Below the pieces are notes generated by a model. That model had not been told where the DNA came from, made no database searches, and worked only from the letters and a program-made list of their open reading frames with translations. Position numbers and translations under genes: made by a program. Below are positions 1 to 8,260 of a stretch of DNA of 64,000 nucleotides, one piece after another; positions within the stretch are counted from its first letter, which is position 1, and every line of letters starts with the position of its first letter. Source of the stretch: AP-15 sp963774345 (GTDB taxonomy: Bacteria > Pseudomonadota > Alphaproteobacteria > ATCC43930 > CGMCC-115725); the NCBI GenBank assembly GCA_963774345.1, contig CAVZFB010000038.1, forward strand, positions 434,001 through 498,000. The letters run 5' to 3'.

Positions 1-812
1 CACAAATTTATCTGCCAAAGCATCTAGGCGTCTTAGACCAGCACGGTTATCTTGAGCCGTGTAAATTGCGCGAGCTCGCTCAATAAGCATTTGTTTTTCG
101 ATCTCCGCAACGCGAATTCCTTCCACATCCTCAACTTTGGTCGCTCGGTCTATTTTATGAGAAAGCAATTTGATGGCGCTCTCGAAATCCTGTCCGTTTC
201 CACGGGACGCTACATATCCTCGCGACCGAGTAATGGCCTGTTCCAACAATCCGCCCCCATTTTTCTGATACAGGTCATTCTCAATATTCTCAACGGCGCG
301 CTAATTTCGGTTGTAGCCGTCGCCAGTCGTAATTTACTAACCAGAATTTCTAACGCTATTATCCTATTCACATCATGGACGGAATTCCAGGGATCGAGGA
401 TTTTTAATTTTTCCCAACTCGCTGTGACTCGATTTACCGCCCAGTCATATTGCATCTTCCCGCAATTTTGACACTTCCAATCTTCCCAGTCATGGTAATC
501 CGCGCGTGTCACGCGTGTCACGCTGCATCGCGAACACTTTTCACAGTCATTGCGCCAATCGTGCCCCTCGTCACGGGTTTTGCCGCATGTTAAACACGTA
601 CAACCCTCCCAGTTGTGCGAGGTTGGTCGTACAGCTCCACACACGGAGCACACCTCACAATCCGTATTCCAATCGTGTCCTTCATTGCGCGTCTTGGCGC
701 ACGCTGAACACCGGCAACCCACCCAATCGTGTCCCTCATTGCGCGTCTTGGCGCACGCTGAACACCGGCAACCCACCCAGTCATGTCGCCCAAACATGCA
801 TTTTAAGCTCAT
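1..812 (-). CDS. Zinc-ribbon repeat protein, partial and frameshifted
   Basis: The gene reads leftward from an ATG at 812 (GGGGA ribosome site just upstream) and leaves the window at base 1. The first ~115 residues are tandem Cys-rich units of the form GHDWxxCxCSxCxKTR, each with paired CxC/CxxC cysteines likely to bind zinc. The C-terminal part is helical and charged (it contains RAVENIEND and later IEKQMLIERARAIYTAQ). In the first frame the ORF ends at 210, but from about 300-340 the next frame is open to the window edge and looks protein-like, so one base is missing or two are extra there. Such repeat ribbons occur in small bacterial proteins of unknown function; no function is assigned. 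The sequence is AT-richer than the metabolic genes downstream, so transfer is possible. Confidence 0.6.
671..778. repeat. 54-bp tandem repeat, two near-identical copies
   Basis: Copy 1 is 671-724 and copy 2 is 725-778; they differ at one base (t/c in the 11th position). Each encodes 18 residues, one zinc-ribbon unit (VGCRCSACAKTRNEGHDW) on the minus strand. A more diverged unit lies at about 557-615. The near identity implies a recent in-frame duplication. Confidence 0.9.
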
Positions 813-991
813 ATTGTGGTCCCCGGCTGGCGCCTGAGTCGAAGCTCGCCCGCCCTCGGTTCGGTGAACGCGATCTGTTCATAAACGCCGCATCAGTCAT
901 TCTTCAGATACGCAAGTGCTTCCGCGGGTCAGGGGCATGTCGGCGAAGGGATGTTATGTAAAACGCCCGCAGCCCGCCTAAGCCGCCCGCG

Positions 992-1186
992 CTACCTGTT
1001 CCAGGCACCTTTTGGAACGTTCATCATAAGTATCCCCTTGGCAGCAAGCTCGGTGGCGTTCTTTGGAACGATAGCAGCAGTTTCGAAGGGTGGAGCATTG
1101 ATTCCACGCGTTTTCTGGTATCCTGAAATTAGGTGAACCAGTTTAGCGTTGAGTAATTCTGCTTCGGACTGAGATTTCGCATTCAA
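992..1186 (-). CDS. Small ORF, possibly a displaced C-terminus of the next gene
   Basis: An open frame of 64 codons that could start at a TTG. Its composition is protein-like (ELLNAKLVHLISGYQKTRG). It overlaps the 3' end of the zinc-ribbon/coiled-coil gene at 1143-1693 in another frame, has no clear ribosome site, and may be that gene's continuation after a frameshift. No family recognised. Confidence 0.25.
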   Translation of the reverse strand: MNAKSQSEAELLNAKLVHLISGYQKTRGINAPPFETAAIVPKNATELAAKGILMMNVPKGAWNR

Positions 1187-1693
1187 TTACCATTTCAACC
1201 CGCAGGACCTTTAGTTCTTTCAGCCAGATTAATTTATCCGGGATAGGTGGTTTCAACACGCTCGGATGCAAGCCGCTAAACTCTTTCGCCGCATCTGCCG
1301 CGATATCGATTGCTTGGTCTGAGATGGGCGCCTCCACGAAGAATGTAAGTCTGGCTTTCGTATTGGATTTTCCGGCCGGCTGAGCATCTGGTGGCTTCGC
1401 CGCTACCTCTGCCTGCCGCTTCGCTTCGGCTTCGGCTTGGCGCCTTGCCGCTGTCTCCGCCCGCTGCTTCGCTTCGGCTTCGCGCATCGCATCCCACCGC
1501 GCTTGCCGTTTCGTTTCGGCTTCGGCTTGGCGCTTCGCCGCTGCCCGCTCGGCCGCCTCCGCTTCTAGGTGAAGCGAACAGGGTTTGCATATATGGTTTG
1601 CGGAGGGAGATTGGCTTCTACAGGAGCCGGTATGGGATCGCGTGTTCGCTTGCCACAAGCCCCGCACTTTGTTCCGAACAACGCCGATATCAT
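1143..1693 (-). CDS. Zinc-ribbon plus Ala/Glu coiled-coil protein, frameshifted
   Basis: A strong ribosome site (GGAGGAAGCA) precedes an ATG at 1693. The protein begins MISALFGTKCGACGKRTRD; a second Cys pair (ICKPC) follows about 35 residues later, so the N-terminus looks like a two-knuckle zinc ribbon. It runs into a long Ala/Glu/Lys/Arg-rich coiled coil (repeats of EAKRQAEAE type) and then a ~70-residue globular domain containing FFVEAPISDQAIDIAADAAK. The frame changes at about 1588-1592, inside an ATATAT stretch between the two Cys pairs; an extra AT or one missing base explains it. The opening resembles the gene at 1-812 (FG.., then CxAC-K), so these may be paralogous accessory genes. Function unknown. 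Confidence 0.5.
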
Positions 1694-1729
1694 TGCTTCC
1701 TCCACGGTCCGGCGCGCGAGCCGCGCGGC

Positions 1730-1933
1730 TCAACCTCCGCCTGTTAAACGGCGTTTGATTGGGTCGCCGTATTTAGCCATTACGCGCAAAAAAAACCATC
1801 GAATTTTCTGGAAGTCGTTCGCTCCCGCTGCTTGTAGCGGCGTGGGATCGCGTGTTCTTTGAGTATCCTCGGCCGATGCGCGGGTTTCTGCATATTGCTT
1901 CTGACGGGCCTGCGCTTCTCGCTTCGCTATCAT
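1730..1933 (-). CDS. Hypothetical small basic protein
   Basis: A 67-codon frame, Gln/Arg-rich at the start (REAQARQKQYAETRASAED) and ending in KRRLTGGG. The adjacent upstream frame (about 1934-1990, with YLKKFADGHYAAFE) also reads as protein, so this may be the end of a frameshifted gene. No family recognised and no ribosome site seen. Confidence 0.25.
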   Translation of the reverse strand: MIAKREAQARQKQYAETRASAEDTQRTRDPTPLQAAGANDFQKIRWFFLRVMAKYGDPIKRRLTGGG

Positions 1934-2024
1934 TCAAAAGCCGCATAATGTCCATCTGCAAATTTTTTCAGGTAATTCTGAAGGCCTGCTGTCAGGTTTT
2001 AAGTATTCCCGGTCGCAGCCTCTC

Positions 2025-3086
2025 TCAAGGTCCACCACGGCGGCGGAAGTTTGGGCTGAGGGTGACGAGCGAGAAGATTTCGAACAGCATTTGCGCGCCG
2101 ACCATCGCGGTGTTGGTGGTGGCGTCGTATTGCGGGGCGACCTCGACGACGTCGCCGCCGATGATGTCGAGGCCCTTGAGGCCGTGCAGGATCGCCTGGG
2201 CCTCGCGCGGGGTCAGGCCGCCGGCCTCGGGGGTGCCGGTGCCGGGGGTATAGGCCGGGTCGAGCCCGTCGACGTCGAACGAGATGTAGGTCGGCCCGTC
2301 GCCGACCACGGCGCGCGCCTTTTCGACGACCCCGGCGATGCCGAGCCGGTCGACATCCTCGATGTGCAATACGGTCATGCCGGATTCGTAGGAGAACCCC
2401 CAGAAGATCTCGGCCGGGCCGCGGATGCCGATCTGGATCGTGCGCTCGGGGTCGAGCGCGCCGGCGAGCACCGCCTGGCGGAACGGGCCGCCATGATGGA
2501 ATTTCGACCCGTCGATCTCGCCCATCGTGTCGCAATGGGCGTCGATATGGACGAGGCCGACCGGCCGCTCGGCGCCGAGCGATTTCAGGATCGGATAGGT
2601 GACCGAATGGTCGCCGCCGACTGAGAGGGGCCGCACCCCGGCCGCGCGGATGCGCGCGTAGAACGCGGCGATGTCCTCGATCGAGTCGTCGAGGCTGAAG
2701 CGCGAGCGCAACGGCACGTCGCCGATATCGGCGACATTGCATTCGCCGCGCGGGGTGACTTCGAGCGCATGGTTGTAGGGGCCGATGCGTTCTACGTCGC
2801 GCACCGCCCGCGGTCCCAGCCGGGCGCCGGCGCGGTTGGTGACGCCGAGATCCATCGGCACGCCGACCAATGCCACGTCGAGCCCGGCGAAATCGGGCAG
2901 ATCGGGCGCATCCGGCCGATACGGTGCGTCGAGAAAGGTCGAGAGCCCGGCATAGGGCATGGCGCGGCGGTAGGCGCTGCCGAACACCAGGGACAGCGGT
3001 TTTCGGAATTTCTCGGGCGCGATTTCGGTTTCTTTTGCGCCTTCGTATTTGGCGCGCAACGCGTCGAGCTTTGACTTGTCGAACAT
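2025..3086 (-). CDS. speB: Agmatinase-family ureohydrolase
   Basis: A 353-residue arginase/agmatinase superfamily enzyme, which hydrolyses the guanidino group of agmatine or a related compound to urea and an amine, in the cytoplasm. The binuclear manganese site is complete: GGDHS (His160), DAHCD (Asp182, His184, Asp186) and SFDVDGLDP (Asp271, Asp273). The ~40-residue N-terminal extension before the fold is usual for alphaproteobacterial agmatinase and guanidinobutyrase forms. It follows the TPP enzyme gene by 70 bases on the same strand, so the two are likely co-transcribed. Family certain; substrate (agmatine, guanidinobutyrate or another guanidino acid) not decided by sequence. Confidence 0.85.
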   Translation of the reverse strand: MFDKSKLDALRAKYEGAKETEIAPEKFRKPLSLVFGSAYRRAMPYAGLSTFLDAPYRPDAPDLPDFAGLDVALVGVPMDLGVTNRAGARLGPRAVRDVERIGPYNHALEVTPRGECNVADIGDVPLRSRFSLDDSIEDIAAFYARIRAAGVRPLSVGGDHSVTYPILKSLGAERPVGLVHIDAHCDTMGEIDGSKFHHGGPFRQAVLAGALDPERTIQIGIRGPAEIFWGFSYESGMTVLHIEDVDRLGIAGVVEKARAVVGDGPTYISFDVDGLDPAYTPGTGTPEAGGLTPREAQAILHGLKGLDIIGGDVVEVAPQYDATTNTAMVGAQMLFEIFSLVTLSPNFRRRGGP

Positions 3087-3156
3087 GCTGAGCAGACCCC
3101 ACGTGTCGGATCGACGATGCCCTCTCCGCCCCCGAGGGCGGCGAGGGAGATAGCAG

Positions 3157-4792
3157 CTAACGGATGCCGCGGATGCGCGGCGGGATCAGCACCTTCCACG
3201 GGTCGGGCATCTCGCCGACGGCGACTTCGATCAGGGTCGTCCCGCGGCGTTTGAGGGCGGCGGCGAGCTCGCGGCGCAGGCCGTCGGGGGTTGTGGTGCG
3301 CACCCCGGCCGCGCCAAAGCTTTCCGCCATCTTCGGGAATTGCGGGTTTTGCAGATCGACGCCGATCAGCCGGTTGCCGTAATCCTCTTTCTGCATGCGG
3401 CGCACATTGCCGTAGGCGCCGTCGGCAAAGACGATGGCGACGATGTCGATGCCGTGCCGGACCGCGGTCGACAATTCCTGGACGTTGAACATGAACCCGC
3501 CATCGCCGGAGACCGAGACCACCGGCCGGTCGGGGCGCCCGACCTTGGCGCCGAGCGCGGTCGCAAAGCCGAAGCCCAAGGTGCCCTGATAGCCGCTGTG
3601 GATATAGGTTCGCGGCTGGTAGACCGGGAACGCCATCCGCCCGACATAGCCGACCTGCGTCAGATCCTCGACATAGATGCCGTCATCGGGCAGTTCGGCG
3701 CGGATCGCCCGCAAATATTCGCATTGCGGGCCGAGCTGCTCGTCGAGCCGGGCGAGGGTGGCGGCTTTCAACGTTTCGAGCTCGTCCTGGCGCGAGGCGC
3801 GCTTTGGGGCGAGGCGGTCGACCGCGCGGTGGAGGGCGGCGAGCGCGGCCTTGGCGTCGGCAACGATGCCGAGCGCGGGCCTGAAGAAGCGGGCGATCTC
3901 GACCGGGTCGATGTCGATGCGGATCAGCTTCAGGTCGCGGTCGACGCCCCAGCGCAATTGCGGCTGATGCAGGCGGGTGCCGACCGCGAGCACGACATCG
4001 GCGTCGCGCCACAATTCGTGCCCGGCGAGCGCCGATTGCGCGAGATAATGGCGATCGCTGACGATGCCCTTGCCGCCGGTAAAGCTGACGACCGGCATCT
4101 GCAGCATTTCGGCGATCGCCAATACCTCCTCGGCGGCGTCGACGGCGCCGCTGCCGACGAAGAGCAGCGGCTTTTTGGCGGCGGCGAGCAGGGCGGCCGC
4201 CTTGTCGATCAGCTCGGGATCGGGTTCGGTGACCGGCGGCGGGCCTTCGGCGGCGGGCAGGGCGACTTCGCTGTGCGAGCGCCAGCACGTCGGGCGGGAT
4301 TTCGATCCCGACCGGGCGCGGCCGGCCGTCGCGCAACTGCCGGAACGCCTCGTTGACGAGTTTTCCGGCCTGGGTCGGATGGTCGATCCGCGCCGCCCAT
4401 TTGGTCAGCCGCTGCAGGATGCCGAGCTGGTCGGGGATCTCGTGCAACAGGCCAAAGCCGCGCCCGATCATGTCGGACGGCACCTGGCCGCTGATGCACA
4501 ATACCGGTGCGTTGGTCGCATAGGCGGTGGCGAGGGCCGCCGTGGTGTTGAGCAGCCCCGGCCCCGGCACGACCGCATAGGTGCCGACCTTGCCCGATGC
4601 CCGCGCATAGCCGAAGGCCATGTAGGCCGCACCCTGCTCGTGCCGGGTGTGGATCACCCGCAATGCCTCGCCGGCATCGTAGAAGGCGACGAACAGCGCG
4701 TCGTTCTGCACCCCCGGCAACGCAAAGATCGTGTCGACGCCGTGCCGGCGCAGCATCTCGACCAGCGCCCCGCCGCCCGTCATTTTGGTCAT
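3157..4792 (-). CDS. TPP-dependent enzyme, acetolactate synthase-like (frameshifted)
   Basis: The start is fixed at 4792 by GGAGGAGCC seven bases upstream; the first residues are MTKMTGGGALVEML. The order is TPP pyrimidine domain with the conserved Glu in HTRHEQGAAY, a central domain, and a TPP-binding domain with SGDGGFMFN and, about 25 residues on, DGAYGN. The C-terminal end (GEMPDPWKVL) is typical of uncharacterised TPP enzymes next to amidohydrolases. Two frames join near 4275 (between DVLALA and ALPAAEGPP): one base extra or two missing. The total length is then about 545 residues, normal for the family. It is not oxalyl-CoA decarboxylase by motif. Substrate unknown; pairing with the ureohydrolase downstream suggests a guanidino or amino-acid derivative. 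Confidence 0.8.
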
Positions 4793-4871
4793 TCTTGGCT
4801 CCTCCGCTGATCGCGCCCGACTGAGCCAGCGGCCAGCGACTTGTCCGTCGCAGCGCGGGAATGGGCAACTG

Positions 4872-5090
4872 TCACTCGGCGGCGACGCTCGGCTCACTCT
4901 CCAGAATGATCGACATGATCAGGTCTCGTTTCGCCGATGCGTGCTGTACGTCATAGCCGACCGGTTGACCATCTTCGCCGAGGTCGATCATGACGTCCTC
5001 GGGAAGTTCGCGCGTCCGCTTGGCCGGCAACGATCGCAACTCGATGTAGAGGCTGTCCGTCGATTTGTCGTATGAGACCTTGACGCTCAC
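4872..5090 (-). CDS. DUF2283 family protein
   Basis: A 72-residue protein with the DUF2283 pattern: VSYDKSTDSLYIELRS, then EDVMIDLGEDGQPVGYDVQH. Members are small beta-rich proteins, often beside DUF4258 toxin-like genes, and have no proven role. The start is a GTG at 5090, but the frame is open back to 5190, where the MBL gene stops, so a longer N-terminus is possible. It lies 79 bases before the TPP enzyme gene on the same strand. Confidence 0.75.
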   Translation of the reverse strand: MSVKVSYDKSTDSLYIELRSLPAKRTRELPEDVMIDLGEDGQPVGYDVQHASAKRDLIMSIILESEPSVAAE

Positions 5091-5189
5091 CGAGAGCGAA
5101 ATAGCGTGTCCGCCAGAATGGCGGAGGAGGAAGGCGTTCGGGTTCGTCCGAAGCCACTCGTGGGCTCTACCGGCCGCGAATGCCTGTGG

Positions 5190-6067
5190 CTACTCGAACG
5201 CGTAGCGGTAGGCGCTGCCGTGGCGGACGATGCGTCCGACGGTCGGCGCGGGGAAATGCGCCGGCAGCAGCCGGGTGCCGTGCTCGGCATGCTCTTCGAT
5301 CAGCCGGATGCGGGTCTTGCGCGACAAGTCGCGGTCGGTGCAGGCCAAGGTCGACCATTCCGGCTTTGCCAGCTGCAGCTGGTGATGCAGCACGTCGCCG
5401 AGAAAGACGGCCCGCTCGTCGCGCGAGCGGGCATGGATCACGACATTGCCCGGCGTGTGCCCGGGTGCGGCTTCGAACCACAGCCCGTCTTCGAGCGCGA
5501 AATCGTCGTCGACCAGCTGCGACTGCCCGGTGCGCACCACCGGCAGCACGCTGTCCTCGAAGGCCAGCCGATGCGGCGAGTCCTCGCCGCGCTGCTGCAC
5601 CCCCTGCCAATGGTCGAACTCGCGGCGGGCCATGACGTAGCGCGCATTGGGAAAGGTCGGGACCCAACTGCCCGTTTTCGAGCCGCGTGTTCCAGCCGAC
5701 ATGGTCCCAGTGCAGATGCGTGCACATGACATAATCGACCTGTTCGGGCCGGACCCCGGCGGCGGCGAGATCGGCGAGATAGGGGGTGCGCAGCCGGTGG
5801 AATTGCGGCCGGGTCGGGCGCTCCTTGTCGTTGCCGAGGCAGGAATCGATCAGGATCGTGTGATGCCCGGTTTTGACGATGAAGCTGTGGAAGCTGAAGA
5901 TCAGCTTGCCGGTCGCCGGATCGATCAGCCGCGGCCCGGTCATGTCCGGGTTGGCTCGCAGCACCTCGGCGTCGAAATCAGGAAAGAAATCCTGCGGGGC
6001 CGATGAACGGGCCCTCGTACTCGGTGATCCGCCGAACCTCGAAATCGCCGATCCGCGTGACTTGCAT
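5190..6067 (-). CDS. MBL-fold metallohydrolase (two frameshifts)
   Basis: The start at 6067 has GGAGGCGGGATC before ATG and gives MQVTRIGDFEVRRITEYEG. The zinc motif THLHWDHVGW, the downstream PGHTPGN histidine, the GDVLHH aspartate and a late HFPAP histidine are all present, so the active site of a lactonase or glyoxalase-type metallo-beta-lactamase fold is complete. Reading it needs two frame changes, at about 5985 (before PDFDAEVL) and about 5668 (before WVPTFPNARY). Each behaves as one base extra, and the full length becomes ~292 residues, normal for the family. The clean motifs on both sides suggest sequence error. Likely an intracellular hydrolase acting on a lactone or ester; substrate unknown. 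It heads the minus-strand run ending with the ureohydrolase. Confidence 0.8.
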
Positions 6068-6156
6068 GATCCCGCCTCCGCATTCCGCTGCGAGGGCGAA
6101 ACCTACGCCGGCGCGCGGCCGCGGTCGATAGGGGTGCGGCGGTCCGCAACGGGGCT

Positions 6157-6232
6157 TGGTAGGCGCGAAAGGGAATCGAACCCCTGACCTCTCCCATGTG
6201 GTGGGAGCGCTCTGCCACTGAGCTACGCGCCT
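6157..6232 (-). tRNA. tRNA-like gene, CAC anticodon (Val?), atypical
   Basis: The acceptor stem (AGGCGCG with CGCGCCT), D arm and a 5-bp anticodon stem (CTCCC/GGGAG) fold well, and CCA is encoded. The seven-base loop is ACCACAT, putting CAC (valine) at 34-36, but position 33 is C rather than the near-universal U. There is also one extra T between the T arm and the acceptor strand. It may be a variant tRNA-Val, a pseudo-tRNA, or carry base-call errors. Confidence 0.65.
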
Positions 6233-6262
6233 GTCGCTCAAAGCATATAATGCGGCGGGCAA

Positions 6263-6312
6263 AATGTGGGTGCGACAGAGATTGAACCGGCGACCCCAAC
6301 CGGTGTGCAGTG
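6263..6312 (-). repeat. Decayed tRNA-Val 3' half
   Basis: The stretch tgtgggtgcgacagagattg and the following bases align with the 3' half of the intact tRNA-Val at 8653-8727 (T arm with GGTTCAATC, acceptor strand and end), with scattered mismatches. There is no 5' half. It looks like an old attachment-site duplication. Confidence 0.55.
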
Positions 6313-6353
6313 TCCCGTTTGCCCGATGGGGCGTTCATTGTCGAGTGCCTGGA

Positions 6354-6554
6354 ATGCGGAGTCGACGCCTAGCGGCTGAGAGGTGGCTGAGGAATGCGCG
6401 GCCTCGCAGAATTCTAGGGATAACCCTCGTCCTCGTTGGGGTGCTCCTGTGGGGGATCGCCGTGATCCCGTCTCCTCTCAGGGGACCCCTGGGCGTCATA
6501 TCCGGCGGAGCGTTAGTCGCCGGCGGCATCATCCTGATCACTACTTCTATTTGA
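6354..6554 (+). CDS. Small two-helix membrane protein
   Basis: 66 residues from the ATG at 6354: a basic N-terminus (MRSRRLAAERWLRNARPRR) followed by two hydrophobic segments (ILGITLVLVGVLLWGIAVI and GVISGGALVAGGIILITT) joined by a short Pro-Gly turn. It follows the positive-inside rule for a helical hairpin in the inner membrane. The ribosome site is weak. No family recognised. It overlaps no other plausible gene. Confidence 0.45.
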   Translation: MRSRRLAAERWLRNARPRRILGITLVLVGVLLWGIAVIPSPLRGPLGVISGGALVAGGIILITTSI

Positions 6555-6574
6555 CCGGAGCTCAGCCCCGGTCT

Positions 6575-6895
6575 TCAATCTGGTGGCGGCGATCGAGGCA
6601 GCACAATATCAGTCGAACCTTGGCCGCCGCGGGCTCGCCAACGGCCATCGGTGCTGGGGATATGACGATAATATTTAGATCGGGTGACGCTCAGCCCTCC
6701 GATGCCGTGGACTTTTAGCGCCTGTTGCCACTCCAGAAATTCTTCGGCCGAAAGCTGGTAGCGCAGGCATGCTTCTTCGAGGCCGATTAGGCCGCCTCGA
6801 ACCGCTTGCACCACCGAAGCTTTGCGCTGCGGTGACCATCGAACGGTGTTGCTCGGCGGCAGACCGCCCGCGACATTCTCGGTTGGCGTCGCCAT
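6575..6895 (-). CDS. sciP: SciP-like DUF1153 regulator
   Basis: 106 residues from the ATG at 6895, which is set by GGGAGGAAAACAA upstream. It carries the DUF1153 core: LPPSNTVRWSPQRKASVVQA, then GLIGLEEACLRYQLSAEEF and a C-terminal VHGIGGLSVTR. In Caulobacter SciP (~93 aa) this helix-turn-helix protein binds CtrA and its promoters and blocks CtrA-dependent transcription late in the cell cycle; the family is confined to Alphaproteobacteria. The C-terminal tail (RWRARGGQG...) is longer than in the type protein. It stands between tRNA-Val fragments, an unusual place for a core regulator, so it could be a second copy. Confidence 0.85.
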   Translation of the reverse strand: MATPTENVAGGLPPSNTVRWSPQRKASVVQAVRGGLIGLEEACLRYQLSAEEFLEWQQALKVHGIGGLSVTRSKYYRHIPSTDGRWRARGGQGSTDIVLPRSPPPD

Positions 6896-7103
6896 TTGTT
6901 TTCCTCCCGACATCCGATCTTCAACAGAAGATTACACGAAACTGAATTCGTCAAAAGGGTGATTTTGAAAATTCTCACCGTCTACGCCGCCCTCTCCAGT
7001 ACGCTGGCTCTAACGCCGAAGCGCTCGGCCTGTCGCAACCGTGGTAGCCTCATGTCGCGATCCGTTTGCTATGATTGCGGTTCACCCTGATGGAGAATTG
7101 CGT

Positions 7104-7298
7104 ATGCCGACCCTGACCACCGACCGGGGAGACGAGGTCAACGCTTCGCCCAGGCTTGTGGCGAGGATGGCCGAGCGTATGCACCGCATGACGCTTGAGC
7201 GAAGGGCGGGGTATCTCGCCAAGGCGCAACGCGGACTCGACACCGCGCATCCATCCCGGAACGCGGCCGCGGCTGTGCTCGCGTCGAAGAAACCCTAG
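7104..7298 (+). CDS. Hypothetical small protein
   Basis: 64 residues starting MPTLTTDRGDEVNASPRL at 7104, with TGGAGAATTGCGT upstream as a ribosome site. Charged and probably helical (RMAERMHRMTLERRAGYL), ending AAAVLASKKP. No family recognised. It lies within the interval bounded by tRNA-Val remnants. Confidence 0.45.
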   Translation: MPTLTTDRGDEVNASPRLVARMAERMHRMTLERRAGYLAKAQRGLDTAHPSRNAAAAVLASKKP

Positions 7299-7351
7299 CG
7301 CACGGATACGACGCCCGGCCGGAGTTCGAATTCGGTCTGAGTTGTTGAAAG

Positions 7352-7407
7352 AGCTGGTGGGCGCGACAGGGATAGAACCTGTGACCACACTCCGTGTTAA
7401 GGGTGTT
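7352..7407 (-). repeat. tRNA-Val 3' end duplication, attachment-site-like
   Basis: Bases 7352-7373 are identical to 8650-8671 (22 bases starting agctggtgggcgcgacaggg), and similarity continues with few mismatches through the T arm and anticodon arm to about 7407 (loop read as TTAACAC). The match includes three bases beyond the CCA end. This is the pattern left when an element integrates at the 3' end of a tRNA gene. Confidence 0.75.
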
Positions 7408-7594
7408 TCGTTTCCAATATAGGCCCGCTTGTCAATAACTTACGTGGGACGAGCGTCTTCGGCGCCGCTGTGACGCCTGAGACATGCTCGATTGCCACTT
7501 CATGCTGGCGGCTTAGAGGGTGGGCGCGCCTCTGCCCAAGGTATGATGACGGGTTTTCGGGCCGTCAGATATGCGCGCGGGCCAAAACGATCGC

Positions 7595-8260
7595 TCAGGC
7601 CTCCGGCGACGCGAGCAACATTGGCAGGCCGCCAAACGCGTCGGCCATCACCACGTCGCGGTCCAGATCGATCCCTGCCACCTGTCCGGCTTGCAGGGAT
7701 TGCTGCATGCACGCCCCGCGTGTCGAGACGAATGGTGAATCCGCGCTCAGGGCTCGCCAATACCGTGTGGTGATCAGATCGAGGTAAAGCTGTTGCGGCG
7801 TCAGTGGGCAATCGGCGCTGTAGTACAAGCCGTCGAGATATCCTGCGCCGCGAACCGCCCAACTCCACGCGTTCGCATAGGCACAGATCGCGTCTGCTCC
7901 GCTGCCCGGCCGCATGTTTTCGAGATCGAGCCACAGGCTCGCGCCCGCCGGATAACCGATCGCAGCGGCATTGGTCGCGGCGACCGTGCCGTATTGCGTG
8001 CCCAGTTCAGCGGTCGGCGTCCAATATGGCCTCGGGCAGTGCTGGACGACCATCAGAGCGAGCCCTGCCGCGAGGATCGACTGCGCCTCTCCGACTGTCA
8101 GATCGCCAGCGTTCTGCGGGGTGACCCGGCTGACATATCGGATAGCGAAGGCGAAGCCCAGCGCGGCGAGGTTCTCAGCCACGACGGCGGTGACCACCGT
8201 GCTGCAGTCGAAACCCTGCGCGCCCGGCGTGGCCGCGGTAATTGTGCCGGGAAGAGTCAT
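7595..8260 (-). CDS. DUF1906 glycoside-hydrolase-like protein
   Basis: 221 residues from an ATG at 8260 with GGAG eight bases upstream. It matches the Rv2525c-like DUF1906 domain, a TIM-barrel relative of GH25 lysozymes: GFDCSTV near the start, FAIRYVSR, IGYPAGASLWLDLEN in the middle, and GLYYSADCP toward the end. The acidic residues on the strand ends (the Asp in GFD, the pair in LDLEN) are kept, so a cell-wall or polysaccharide lytic role is plausible. No signal peptide is visible; phage-borne members use holins for export. It is the only gene of the interval flanked by tRNA-Val repeats, which suggests a phage-derived cargo. Confidence 0.75.
   Translation of the reverse strand: MTLPGTITAATPGAQGFDCSTVVTAVVAENLAALGFAFAIRYVSRVTPQNAGDLTVGEAQSILAAGLALMVVQHCPRPYWTPTAELGTQYGTVAATNAAAIGYPAGASLWLDLENMRPGSGADAICAYANAWSWAVRGAGYLDGLYYSADCPLTPQQLYLDLITTRYWRALSADSPFVSTRGACMQQSLQAGQVAGIDLDRDVVMADAFGGLPMLLASPEA

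Noticed and set aside
671..778. Direct repeats that might be a small CRISPR array
   Set aside because: The units are contiguous with no spacers, lie inside a coding frame and translate to Cys-ribbon units.
1999..3102. Long Arg-rich frame on the minus strand overlapping the ureohydrolase
   Set aside because: It is a shadow frame of a GC-rich gene with no domain logic, while the agmatinase frame has all motifs.
3340..4356. Long plus-strand frame opposite the TPP enzyme
   Set aside because: Antisense shadow rich in Asp/Gly/Arg typical of high-GC codon complement; no ribosome site.
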